Positions 24,837-33,176 of a DNA stretch of 64,000 nt are shown in pieces. This stretch comes from Azoarcus sp. DD4 (lineage in GTDB: Bacteria; Pseudomonadota; Gammaproteobacteria; Burkholderiales; Rhodocyclaceae): contig NZ_CP022958.1 of NCBI RefSeq assembly GCF_006496635.1, positions 620,001 through 684,000 of the forward strand, read 5' to 3'. A program made the translations under genes and the position numbers. A model generated the notes under the pieces. That model had not been told where the DNA came from, ran no database searches, and saw only the letters and a list, made by a program, of their open reading frames with translations. The stretch's first letter is position 1. Each line of letters begins with the position of its first letter.

Positions 24837-26558
24837 TCAAAAGACCATGCCCAGCTGCAGCAGCACGCGAGTCCTGTCGTCGCGCGCGACGGCGTCCGGC
24901 CGCGCGCCCACGCCACGGGCAACCTGGACGCCGCCGAACAGTGACCGGTAGCTCGCGTAGTAGCCCAACCCGACGTCGGACAGGCGTACGCCGTTGGTGT
25001 CGGTGTAGTCGGCCTTCTGCTGGTGGATGCGGCCGGTGTCGGCGAAGAGGCCGACCGAATGCGTCAATCCGGCAACGGCGGGCAGCAGGTAGCGCAGTTC
25101 GGCGCCCAGCAGGTAGCCGTTGTCGCCGCTCACCGTTTCGCGGTAGGCCTTGACGCCGTTGGAACCGGAGATCGTCATCTGCTCGCTGGTGTCGAGGTTC
25201 TTGTCACGCAAGGCCTTCTGCAGGCCGAGCGAGGCACTCAGGCTCCAGTCGCCGCCGAGCGAGAGGCTGCCGTTCAGCCCGAGGTTGAAGCGGCCGTAGT
25301 GGCCGACGGTGTCGGCGCCGGCGGCGTTGAGCGCCTTCTGCGCAGCGTCGGTGATGTCGAGGTAGCCGTAGGCCAGGCCGGCCGTCACGCTGCTGTAGCC
25401 CTGTCGACCGAGGAGACTGCCCCAGGCCTCGTGTTGAAGGGTGAGCGTGCCGACCTTGGCCTTCTTCGGGATGGCCGTGTCGAGCGCGTCGATTTCGTCG
25501 CGCATGCGCTTGGCCGCCAGGCTGAAACCCAGGGACAGGTTCTGGCCGCGGCTGCGGACGACCGGGTAGCTCAGGCCGGCTTCCACGGTATGGGCGGTGC
25601 CGGTGGCTTCGAGCTCTTCGTAGTCGTCGCCCAGTTCGTAGGTCGTCTTCGACACGGCGATTTCGGCGCGCAGGCCGTTGGCCATCAGCGGCACGCCGTA
25701 GGCCAGGCGGCCGTTCACCAGGCCTTCGCCCTGCGCGCGGGTGCCGGAGAGCGATAACCGGTCGGCGATGCCGAGCGGCGAATTGACGTCCAGCCCGGCG
25801 CGCAGCCGGTTCTTGCCGGTGTAGCGCGAACCCTGGTTGTCGGCCAGCACGTAGCCGGCGACGGTGGGATCGGCGTCGACCTCCACGTCGAGGTCCGAGC
25901 TGCCTTGCGCCTGGCCGGGGGCGATGCGCAGCCTGGGCAGTTGCGCGCCCGGCATGTCGGCCACGATCAGCATGGCGCGCTCCAGGCCGTCGCGGGTGAT
26001 GGCCTCGTCGCCCTGCACACCGGCGAAGGCGCCCTGCACCAGGCCGTCGCGCACCAGAGATTCGTTCCTGAAGGTGAAGCGGCCGTACCGGCCGACCAGC
26101 ACGCGCAGCGTCAGCGTGCCCTCGCTCGCGTCCTGGCGGGGGACGTAGGCGCGGGCGACGAGGTAACCGCGTTCGCGGTAGAGCGCGGTGATGCGCGCGG
26201 CGGCGGCTTCGATTTCGCCCAGTGTCAAGGCGCGTCCGGCGTAGGGTCCGACCGCGGCCTGCAACTCGGCCTCGGGGATGAAGTCCGCGCCCTCGAAGCG
26301 GAACGCGTGCACGGTCAGGGTTTCGCCGGCCGGCAGCGCCATCGGGCGCTCGTCCTGCTGCTGCTCGATCGACGGTACCGGTGCCTCGCGCGGTGCCGGC
26401 GGGCGCGGCGGCTGGGCCTCCTTCATGGCATCGCCGATGCCGTAGCCGGGCGCCGGCGGGGTCTGGGCGTAAGCGGCGGCGGCCGTGGTCAAGGCCGATG
26501 CCGCGATGAATGCGCGCAGGGTTACCGGCGCGGATGGGGTGGGGCGTGGTGTATTCAT
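24837..26558 (-). CDS. TpsB outer-membrane transporter of a two-partner secretion system (ShlB/FhaC family)
   Basis: A 573-residue outer-membrane protein. It has a signal peptide (cleavage near TTAAAAYA-QT), a proline-rich linker and a POTRA region (about residues 70-215, starting ETLTVHAFRFEGADFIPEAEL). A 16-strand-type barrel ends in RVLLQLGMVF. The barrel segment LADNQGSRYTGKNRLRAGLDVNSPLG is typical of the ShlB family. It exports the adjacent TpsA protein. The start at 26558 gives a good signal peptide but has only a weak ribosome site; the frame opens at 26615. It is 87 bases downstream of tpsA and 20 bases before exbB. Confidence 0.9.
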   Translation of the reverse strand: MNTPRPTPSAPVTLRAFIAASALTTAAAAYAQTPPAPGYGIGDAMKEAQPPRPPAPREAPVPSIEQQQDERPMALPAGETLTVHAFRFEGADFIPEAELQAAVGPYAGRALTLGEIEAAAARITALYRERGYLVARAYVPRQDASEGTLTLRVLVGRYGRFTFRNESLVRDGLVQGAFAGVQGDEAITRDGLERAMLIVADMPGAQLPRLRIAPGQAQGSSDLDVEVDADPTVAGYVLADNQGSRYTGKNRLRAGLDVNSPLGIADRLSLSGTRAQGEGLVNGRLAYGVPLMANGLRAEIAVSKTTYELGDDYEELEATGTAHTVEAGLSYPVVRSRGQNLSLGFSLAAKRMRDEIDALDTAIPKKAKVGTLTLQHEAWGSLLGRQGYSSVTAGLAYGYLDITDAAQKALNAAGADTVGHYGRFNLGLNGSLSLGGDWSLSASLGLQKALRDKNLDTSEQMTISGSNGVKAYRETVSGDNGYLLGAELRYLLPAVAGLTHSVGLFADTGRIHQQKADYTDTNGVRLSDVGLGYYASYRSLFGGVQVARGVGARPDAVARDDRTRVLLQLGMVF

Positions 26559-26645
26559 GAGGATCACGTGGGCTGAGGGTGCGGAACGGCGCGGCGGCAC
26601 CCCGGAGGGCGCCATGACGCGCCTTCCGGGACGCCATCGGCGGGT

Positions 26646-29600
26646 TTATTGGGCGGACTGCCCGGGGCGTTGGGCGGGGAGCCTGTCGTCTTCCCCGCCG
26701 TTGCCGTCGAGCTGATAGACGACGCCGCCGACCTCGATGCTCTGGATGTCGGCGGAGAACTCGCGGGCATCGGCGAAGGCGATGTTGCCGTCCAGTGCGG
26801 CGCTGGGGCTGGATGCGCGGGGCGCGCCTGCGTTCGGCGCCGGCGGACTTGTGCGCTGCGTGTCGGCGACGGTGCCGGCGGCGCTGCGGGTGCCGGTATC
26901 GGCACGTGCCTGCAGGGCGGCGAGGGCTTGGGCCTCGGCGGCGGCCTGTGCGGCGGCTTGTGCGGCGGCTTGTGCGGCGGCTTGTGCGGCGGCCTGTGCG
27001 GCGGCCTGTGCGGCGGCCTCGGCAGCAGCCTGTGCAGCGGCCTCGGCAGCAGCCCGTGCCGCGGCTTCGGCAGCAGCCCGTGCCGCGGCTTCGGCGGCCG
27101 CACGCGCCGCGGCTTCGGCGGCCGCACGCGCCGCGGCTTCGGCCGCGCGCGCGGCCAGTACTTGGTCGATGGTGCCGTCCAGGTAGTACCTGATGTCCTT
27201 GAACTGCTCGCCTGTCAGGCCCTGTACGTCGTCACCCCCGCGCGCCGGGCCCCCGTAGTGGCTGCTGTTGGTTTCGGCGTTGTAGTAGCTGTTGATGATG
27301 TTCCGCATGCCGCCCCCGACCAGCCCGCCGACCCACTCGCCGGCGCTGCCGCTGGCAGTGCCGGTGGCGTAGGAGTCGATGATGGTGCCGGTGCCGGAAC
27401 CGACGAGGCCGCCGACATCGCCGAAGCCTTGCACGTTGCCGGTGGCGTAGGAGCCGCTGATGACAAGGTTCTGCTCGCCGCCGAGGCTGATCTGGGCGCC
27501 GCCGAGCAGGCCGCCAACGGAATGGGAGTGCGGGGCGTAGATGTTTCCGGTGGCGTAGGAGTCGGTGATGGCGCCCTGGGAGTCGATTCTCATCATCCCG
27601 ACCAGGCCGCCAATGGCGTTGACGGCGGGCGAGGAGGTCGACAGGACCCGCACGTCGCCGGTGGCGAAGGACTTGGTGATGTAGGCATTCACATTGCTAT
27701 TGGCTGCGCCCACACTCCCGATCAGGCCGCCCACCCCCATGTACTGACCCGCGTCGCCCTGCCAGGTTGCCGTGACATCGCCCGTCGCATAGGTGTTGGT
27801 GAAGTAGAGCGTGGGTACCAGATTGCCCGCGGCCCTGCCGACCAGCCCGCCGACATTGATCGAACCCACCACGTCGCCGGTGGCAAAGGCGTTGACGAGA
27901 TACTGGGTAGAGCCTTTGCTGCCGTTGAACTGGCCGATCAGCCCGCCGACTCCTCCGTAGTCGGTCGAACTGGTCGTGGTGACGTTGCCCGTCGCATAGG
28001 AGTCGAGGACATCGGAGGCGGTTGTCTGCCCGATCAAGCCACCGCTTGCGCCGCTGCGTGCGATTACCTCGCCGCTGGCATGGGTATATTGGACGGTATT
28101 GCCATTGGAGGTTCTGATGAGGCCGCCCGCACTCAGACCTGTCACCGTGGCGGTGGAGAACAGCTTGCTTTGCGTTCCGTAGGTAACCGTCCCAGCCAAA
28201 CCGCCGGCGGAACTCGCGGACGAGACGCTCCCGGTGCTGTAGGCGTTGTGCAGGGAGGTGTAGGTGCCGCTGCTGACCAGCGCCGCGGCGGTACCGCTGG
28301 CGGCGCTGATGTCGACCCGGGTGAGCCCGATGTCGCGCAGGGTGACCGGTATGTTGGTGTTGCCGGTGTAGCCGAACAGGGCGGTATTTGCGGGCCCGTT
28401 GGTGGCGATCTTCAGGTTGTCGATGACGTGGCCGAGGCCGGTGAACACGCCGCGGAAGCTGGATCCCAGCGCTAGCCCGACGAGGGAGTTGAGATACGTG
28501 GTACCCGCTGCATCGAGGTCGGTCGCCAGCGCGTAGAGGCCCGAATTGATCACCGCGGTTCCGGTATTGGTGACCGCGTTGTAGCCGTCGATCGCATCGA
28601 GCTGGGCCATGCTGTGGATCAGCGTATAGGTCTGGCCGTTGATGGTGAGGCCGTCGGTGTTGGCGGCGTTGGAGAATGTGACGCTGCCATAGACGCCGCC
28701 GCTGGTGTCCTGCCTGGCCACCGGAATACCGTCCGCATCGAGCACGGTGCCGCTGTAGCTGGCCTTGGTGCGGATGTTGTAGTCGCCGCCGTAGTTCAGC
28801 ACCAGGCCGGCATCGGCGCCGCTGGCGGTGATGGCGTTGTTGATGTTGATGTCGTGGGCGGCAGTCAGCGTCAGCACGCTGTCGCTGCTCCAGGTGACGG
28901 CGTCGTTCACGTTGATGTCGCCGCTGCTGCCGCTCGAACCGGCCGCCGAGGCGATGGTGATGTTGCCGCCGCCGAGCAGGCTGGAGAGCAGCGCGCCGGT
29001 CATGTCGCCCCCGCTCGCCGCGATGGTGAAATCCACCGGATCGATCAGCCAGGTGCCGTGGCGCCCGGCGCTCGCCCGGGTGGTGATCTGCGCGCTGTCG
29101 GCGATCTTCACATGGTCGCCGCTGGTCTCGACGAAGCCGCCGTCGCCGCCGGTGGGGGCGGAGGCGTCGAGCGTGCCGTCGATGTGGGCGGTGCCGCCGT
29201 AGGCGTAGGCGACGATCTCGCCCTTCAGCTCGCCCAGCGTGCGCGCCTGCACGATGCCGCTGTTGTTCACCTGGCTGCCGAGCAGGTCGTCGGCCGCCTT
29301 TGCGGTGAGGAAAACCCGGCCGCCGTCGGCGTAGATCGCCTGGCGGTTGTCGACCAGCGCATCGAGCGCGCCCTGGTCGAGGGTGACGCCGAGCAGCGCG
29401 TCGCCGGCGAAGTCCAGCGTCACCTTGCTGCCGGCGGCTAGCGCCGCGGTGCCGCGGGTGGCGACGACCACGCCTTCGTTGATCGCCTGCCGGCCCAGCA
29501 GCGCCACGTAGCCGCCGTCGGCCGCGGTGATGGTGCCGCGGTTGATCACGCTGCCCGACCCTGCGCCGCGGAATACGTAGTTGCCCGCCTCGAAGTCCTC

Positions 29601-30023
29601 GTCGCGGATGTCGAGCGTGCTGGCGACCAAGCCGCCGACATTGACCTGGCTACCCTTGCCGAACAGCACGCCGGCGGAGTTGATCAGGAAGACCTTGCCG
29701 TTGGCGTTGAGCGCGCCGGCGATGACGCTCTGCTCGTTGCCGACCACGCGGTTGAGGGTGATTGCGCCGGCGCCGGACTGCTGGAAGTTGACCGTCTCGC
29801 CCGCGCCGATGGAAAAGCCCTGCCAGTTGATCGCCGCCTTCTGGCTGCCCTGCGCGATGGTGGTGGTGGTGCCGGCCTGGCCGATGGTGGCGGTGCCGCT
29901 GGTGACGATGCCGCCGCTTGGGGCGGCAACCGCCAGTGGCGGACAGAGCAGGGCGGAGATGGCGAGTGCGAGCGGGGTGGGGCGCGCGCGGTGGCGCGGT
30001 GTGGCGGTGAGGCGGCGGGACAT
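26646..30023 (-). CDS. TpsA exoprotein, filamentous-hemagglutinin type with GLUG repeats and Ala-rich helix
   Basis: A 1125-residue secreted protein. After a signal peptide (cleavage near PLAVAA) comes a TPS secretion domain (about 35-290) with NFQQSGAGAITLNRVVG and LINSAGVLFGKGSQVNVGGLVAST. The middle carries about ten GLUG-like repeats (about 560-915, pattern SYATGNV...VGGLVG). Next is a stretch of about 72 residues made of EAAA, RAAA and QAAA tetrads (about 958-1029). An ordinary C-terminal tail of 96 residues ends it. It is small for a TpsA. The TpsB gene is directly downstream. Its biological target is unknown; adhesion or surface binding is usual for the family. Confidence 0.9.
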   Translation of the reverse strand: MSRRLTATPRHRARPTPLALAISALLCPPLAVAAPSGGIVTSGTATIGQAGTTTTIAQGSQKAAINWQGFSIGAGETVNFQQSGAGAITLNRVVGNEQSVIAGALNANGKVFLINSAGVLFGKGSQVNVGGLVASTLDIRDEDFEAGNYVFRGAGSGSVINRGTITAADGGYVALLGRQAINEGVVVATRGTAALAAGSKVTLDFAGDALLGVTLDQGALDALVDNRQAIYADGGRVFLTAKAADDLLGSQVNNSGIVQARTLGELKGEIVAYAYGGTAHIDGTLDASAPTGGDGGFVETSGDHVKIADSAQITTRASAGRHGTWLIDPVDFTIAASGGDMTGALLSSLLGGGNITIASAAGSSGSSGDINVNDAVTWSSDSVLTLTAAHDININNAITASGADAGLVLNYGGDYNIRTKASYSGTVLDADGIPVARQDTSGGVYGSVTFSNAANTDGLTINGQTYTLIHSMAQLDAIDGYNAVTNTGTAVINSGLYALATDLDAAGTTYLNSLVGLALGSSFRGVFTGLGHVIDNLKIATNGPANTALFGYTGNTNIPVTLRDIGLTRVDISAASGTAAALVSSGTYTSLHNAYSTGSVSSASSAGGLAGTVTYGTQSKLFSTATVTGLSAGGLIRTSNGNTVQYTHASGEVIARSGASGGLIGQTTASDVLDSYATGNVTTTSSTDYGGVGGLIGQFNGSKGSTQYLVNAFATGDVVGSINVGGLVGRAAGNLVPTLYFTNTYATGDVTATWQGDAGQYMGVGGLIGSVGAANSNVNAYITKSFATGDVRVLSTSSPAVNAIGGLVGMMRIDSQGAITDSYATGNIYAPHSHSVGGLLGGAQISLGGEQNLVISGSYATGNVQGFGDVGGLVGSGTGTIIDSYATGTASGSAGEWVGGLVGGGMRNIINSYYNAETNSSHYGGPARGGDDVQGLTGEQFKDIRYYLDGTIDQVLAARAAEAAARAAAEAAARAAAEAAARAAAEAAARAAAEAAAQAAAEAAAQAAAQAAAQAAAQAAAQAAAQAAAEAQALAALQARADTGTRSAAGTVADTQRTSPPAPNAGAPRASSPSAALDGNIAFADAREFSADIQSIEVGGVVYQLDGNGGEDDRLPAQRPGQSAQ
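26937..27152 (-). repeat. 12-base tandem repeat encoding (E/R/Q)AAA tetrads in tpsA
   Basis: About 18 imperfect 12-base units (on the + strand, variants of GCGGCGGCTTGT and GCGGCTTCGGCA) lie in frame in tpsA. Adjacent units are nearly identical, so slippage could change the length of the protein helix by four residues at a time without breaking the frame. The nearest copies to the 3' end of the gene encode QAAA; those nearer the 5' side alternate EAAA and RAAA. Confidence 0.85.
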
Positions 30024-30053
30024 GGAAGGACTCCGGATGAATGGCGGTTTTTC

Positions 30054-30087
30054 TATGTACTAATGTACATAAGCAAACCGCATGCCG
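30054..30087 (-). promoter_or_regulatory. Sigma-54-like promoter and palindrome before tpsA
   Basis: Read on the - strand, CGGCATGCGGTTTGCT (30087-30072) keeps the GG-N10-GC spacing of sigma-54 promoters, with C for T at the first base. Immediately downstream, near the expected start point, is the perfect inverted repeat TATGTAC-TAAT-GTACATA (30054-30071), a candidate repressor site. The tpsA ATG is about 37 bases further on. The rest of the 260-base gap to ppiC holds only an AT-rich stretch (TACTACATAGATAAATAT, near 30187). Confidence 0.5.
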
Positions 30088-30283
30088 ACTGCATTCCGGA
30101 GATTGTTCAAGCCAGGGAAGGTGGGGAGGAGTGGCGGTTTATGTCGGGTGTGACTGGAGCGCGTAGGTCATCCGACATTTGTGGTGTCTACTACATAGAT
30201 AAATATCGGCGCGCTGAGGAGGAGTTGCGACTCGCTTTCGGGCCATGGAGCGGCACGCCCGGCAGCCAGCCGGGCGCGGCGAC

Positions 30284-31228
30284 CTAGGGAGTGCTTTGAA
30301 GCAGGTTGGCGAGCAGCTTGTCGTCGATCAGCACCTGCTGCTTCGGTGCCATCACCTCCAGCAGTTCCCGCTCTTTCCGGGTCTTGAGTTCGGCACGCAT
30401 CGCGGCGCGCAAGGTCGGGGCGATCTCTGCCAGCGTCGGCGCCCGCTCGGGCTGCTTCTGCAGGAGTTTGAAGATGAACAGGCCCTGCGCGGTTTCGACG
30501 GGCTCGCTGACCTCGCCGACGGCCAGCCGCGCGACGACCTTGCCGGTGGCCGGGCGCATGCCGGACAGCGGCATCGGCGGCAACTCGCCGCCGTTCGGGG
30601 CACTGGCGCCGTCCTGCGAATGCTCGCGCGCGAGCGCTGCGAAATCGCCGTTCCTGGCCTGCTGGGCGATGCGCTTCGCCTCGGTGCGGATTTCGTCCAT
30701 GGAGTGGCGGCTGCCCTTTTCGGGCCGTTCGAGGAAGATCTGCGCCAGCTGGTAGGTAGCCGGAATCGGGGGCGGTGCGCTCATCTTCGCGAATGCGGCC
30801 GACAGCTCCGCCTCGCTCGGATAGTTGTCGGCTAGCCGGGTCCGTTCGCGCAGGTAGCTCGCGCCGACGATGCCGTCGGACACCTTGCGCACCGCTTCCC
30901 GAACCTGGGCCTGCACCTCCGATTGTTCCGCCCATTTCTCTTCCCGCGCCTTGCGCGCGAGCACCTGCATCGCCAGGTTCTGCCACAGCAGTTGTTCAAG
31001 CGCGGCGCGCTGTTCCTGCAGGTCGGCGCGCTGTGCGGGGGAAAGCCGCTGCAGCATGGCGAGGAAGTCCCGACTGCTGACGGTGGCGTCGCCGAGGCGG
31101 GCCAGCGCCTGCTCTTCGGCGGCGATTGCCGGGGCGGGTGGGGAACAGAAGACCAGGGCGAAGGCCAGCAGGGCCGCGGGCTGGAGTCTGCGAAATATCG
31201 GCTTCGATTGCGTGGGACTGCGCGTCAT
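30284..31228 (-). CDS. Periplasmic parvulin-type peptidyl-prolyl isomerase (PpiC/SurA-like)
   Basis: A 314-residue protein with an N-terminal signal sequence (cleavage near PAPAIAA-EE) and a SurA-like helical N-terminal region. The parvulin domain (about residues 155-260) contains FAALAREHSQDGASAPNGGELPPM and VGEVSEPVETAQGLFIFKLL. It should act as a foldase or chaperone in the periplasm. It lies between the modA-like gene and tpsA on the same strand. A role in keeping TpsA or the outer-membrane partner TpsB competent for export is plausible but not shown. Confidence 0.87.
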   Translation of the reverse strand: MTRSPTQSKPIFRRLQPAALLAFALVFCSPPAPAIAAEEQALARLGDATVSSRDFLAMLQRLSPAQRADLQEQRAALEQLLWQNLAMQVLARKAREEKWAEQSEVQAQVREAVRKVSDGIVGASYLRERTRLADNYPSEAELSAAFAKMSAPPPIPATYQLAQIFLERPEKGSRHSMDEIRTEAKRIAQQARNGDFAALAREHSQDGASAPNGGELPPMPLSGMRPATGKVVARLAVGEVSEPVETAQGLFIFKLLQKQPERAPTLAEIAPTLRAAMRAELKTRKERELLEVMAPKQQVLIDDKLLANLLQSTP

Positions 31229-31280
31229 GGACGTTCCTGTGCGGAGAGGAAGGGGGCTGAAGGAGGCGCGGTGGGGAAGT

Positions 31281-31308
31281 GGGAGCGCCGCCTTCCGGCG
31301 GCGCTCCC
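31281..31308. terminator. Perfect 12-bp hairpin between the modA-like gene and ppiC
   Basis: GGGAGCGCCGCC and GGCGGCGCTCCC pair fully around a TTCC loop, 70 bases after the modA-like stop. There is no T-run on the - strand side, so it may attenuate rather than fully stop transcription into ppiC, for which I found no separate promoter. Confidence 0.65.
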
Positions 31309-31377
31309 GTGGAACTTACGAATGCCGGGGGCAAGCCCCGTCAGGCCCGCCGACCGGTGCGACGGGCGCGGCTTGCA

Positions 31378-32514
31378 TCAGATCGAGCCGTAGCCGTTGG
31401 CGGCCAGCCAGGCGTTCCAGGACTGGCCGCTGCCGAGGTAGGCGTTGGTGGTGCCCGGCGAACCGAGGTTCATGAAGCTCCACAGGCTGGAGGCGGCGGT
31501 CTCGTTGGCGTTGCTGGTGCCGTCGGTGGCATCGGTCTCGAGCAGGATGCCCCACTGCGGAACCGGGTAGTCCGGGAAGGTGATGTATTCCGGCGAGCCG
31601 CCGAGATCCAGCACCTGCGCCCAGGACACGAAGCCGGCGACGATGCCGCTGGTGCTGCTCTGGGTCGCCTGCAGGGTCAGGTCGATGTTGTCGTACTGGC
31701 AAACTCCGATGTCCGAGCCGCTTCCCGTTGCGCCGCATGAGGAGCTCCAGTTCGATCCCTTGTTCACGGTCGAATTTATCGCGACGGGCATAGCGGCCAG
31801 GATATCCAGTGCTGCCTGGCCATAGGGCGCAGGCGTCGGATTGCCGATCGCGATGGGGGTCATCAGGCTCGGATAGTTCAGGGTCACGGTACCGGTTCCG
31901 TCCAGCGGATCTCCGTAGTAGTAGCCCTCCACCTCGCTATCCATGTCAGCGACGACCAGATCGTAGGCGTCGTAGGTGGGAGTCTGGTTAGGGTTCAGCA
32001 GTAGCGCCGGCACGCCGTTGGCGTATTTCTGCTTGGAGCCGATGGTGAAGTTGGTCGAGTTGTTGGTGTCCCGATAAACCAGATCGGCCGGCGCCTTTTC
32101 ATTGGCCGCGAGCAGCATGCCGTACTTGTAGCTGATACCGGACGACAGCCATTCGTTGGACGAAGACGGATGGGCGCTGTAAGTGGTGCCGTTAACCGTG
32201 AGGCTGCTCGTCAGCCCCATGATTTCGCTCATCAGGTGTCCGGTGGCGTTGTGGCAGACACCGATGACCTTGCCGTTGCCCGGCGCGCCGGACTTGGTGT
32301 AGTCCTGCAGCAGCCGCTTGGCGGGGCCGTAGAAGTTGGAAGCCACCGCGATGGTGGTGTCGGGCGTCGAGTAGCTGCCGGAGGTGACGGCGGTGACGGT
32401 GCCGCCGGCCACGGTGGAGCACACCGTGTCGGCGGCCCAGCTGCCGGAGGATGCCAGCGCGCAGAGCGTGGCGGCGAAAAGCACGGAGGGTTGTTGCTTA
32501 ACTCGGAAGTGCAT
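31378..32514 (-). CDS. Exported ModA-like substrate-binding protein (oversized, orphan)
   Basis: A 378-residue exported protein with a signal peptide (cleavage near SSGSWA-AD). It resembles molybdate-type periplasmic binding proteins. The mature start TTIAVASNFYGPAKRLLQDY, the central IAIGNPTPAPYGQAALDIL, and the end NAWLAANGYG match the ModA pattern. It is about 120 residues longer than usual, with inserts and three cysteines (CSTV, GVCHNATG, GVCQYDN and SSCGAT regions) that could form disulfides. No ModB or ModC gene is nearby. A good AGGAG ribosome site supports the ATG at 32514. Lying between a two-partner and a type II secretion locus, it may be secreted or surface-exposed rather than serve an ABC importer. 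The ligand is unknown. Confidence 0.75.
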   Translation of the reverse strand: MHFRVKQQPSVLFAATLCALASSGSWAADTVCSTVAGGTVTAVTSGSYSTPDTTIAVASNFYGPAKRLLQDYTKSGAPGNGKVIGVCHNATGHLMSEIMGLTSSLTVNGTTYSAHPSSSNEWLSSGISYKYGMLLAANEKAPADLVYRDTNNSTNFTIGSKQKYANGVPALLLNPNQTPTYDAYDLVVADMDSEVEGYYYGDPLDGTGTVTLNYPSLMTPIAIGNPTPAPYGQAALDILAAMPVAINSTVNKGSNWSSSCGATGSGSDIGVCQYDNIDLTLQATQSSTSGIVAGFVSWAQVLDLGGSPEYITFPDYPVPQWGILLETDATDGTSNANETAASSLWSFMNLGSPGTTNAYLGSGQSWNAWLAANGYGSI

Positions 32515-33176
32515 TGCAAAACTCCTGTTGCTTGCGGTTGATTGATATGACGCCTGAACGACACTGCTAGGTCGGGAGGCTTGGCCTCCCGTTCCTTTCC
32601 ACCTGCGAAAGGACTCGGTTCGGGCGGCGGAGCGGCGCCGCGCGAGTGTTCGCGGAAGCGGCGCTCCGTTGCCCTGGATGCATGACAGATGCGCGCCGTG
32701 CGTGCATGGCAGCGGCTGTCGATCGACGGCAGCTTGCGGCGTGGTGCTGCGCCGGCTGTTTCTATATATGTAGCTATATTGATTTTCGGACAGCAAATGC
32801 CATGCCATTGGCAATTGCTCTGTCGGTGGGAATAGCGCTTCCTGCCTTCGGAAGCCTTTTTAGAAATGACGGCTGGGTGGATCGCCAAGGTGTTGAAGGC
32901 GCGTTTCGCAAGGACGTAGCGCTCGTTCGGGATAACGTTATGTTGTTAACTATACAAATAAGACAAACGGATTGTTTCGATGTCATGAACTGAACACCCC
33001 GGCCGGAGCCGGGCGGCCGTCATCAGGTCGCGTCCCCGGTGAAGTGCTCGCGCCGCGAAGGCGCCGGACTGCCGCGGCGGAGGCCCGGGCCAGGGGTATG
33101 AAGCTGGCTTGAAAGTTGCGAATGGAATGTCGTCACTTGACTGCAACCCGTAGAACTCCAGCACTCCGGCCGCTAC
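32515..33176. promoter_or_regulatory. Divergent control region between the modA-like gene and the type II secretion operon
   Basis: On the - strand TGGCATGGCATTTGCT (32807-32792) fits the sigma-54 pattern well and would drive the modA-like gene with a leader of about 265 bases. That leader contains a CGGGAGGC-TTG-GCCTCCCG hairpin (32573-32591) and an AT-rich TATATATGTAGCTATAT stretch (32764-32779). On the + strand TGGCTTGAAAGTTGCG (33105-33120) is a weaker -24/-12 match 57 bases before gspE. Between them ATAACGTTAT (32932-32941) and GTTAAC (32945-32950) sit in an AT-rich segment where a shared activator could bind. No gene is evident here. Confidence 0.55.

Noticed and set aside
26937..27152. 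Repeat block considered as a CRISPR array or minisatellite
   Set aside because: Units are 12 bases with no spacers and stay in frame within tpsA, so they are coding repeats.
30088..30283. Pho box before tpsA
   Set aside because: Only scattered GTCA and GACAT triplets are present, without the 7-4-7 spacing.
31378..32514. PstS or DING phosphate-binding protein
   Set aside because: The N-terminal and APYG motifs follow the molybdate-binding ModA pattern; the DINGGG start and PstS serine-rich ligand loop are absent.
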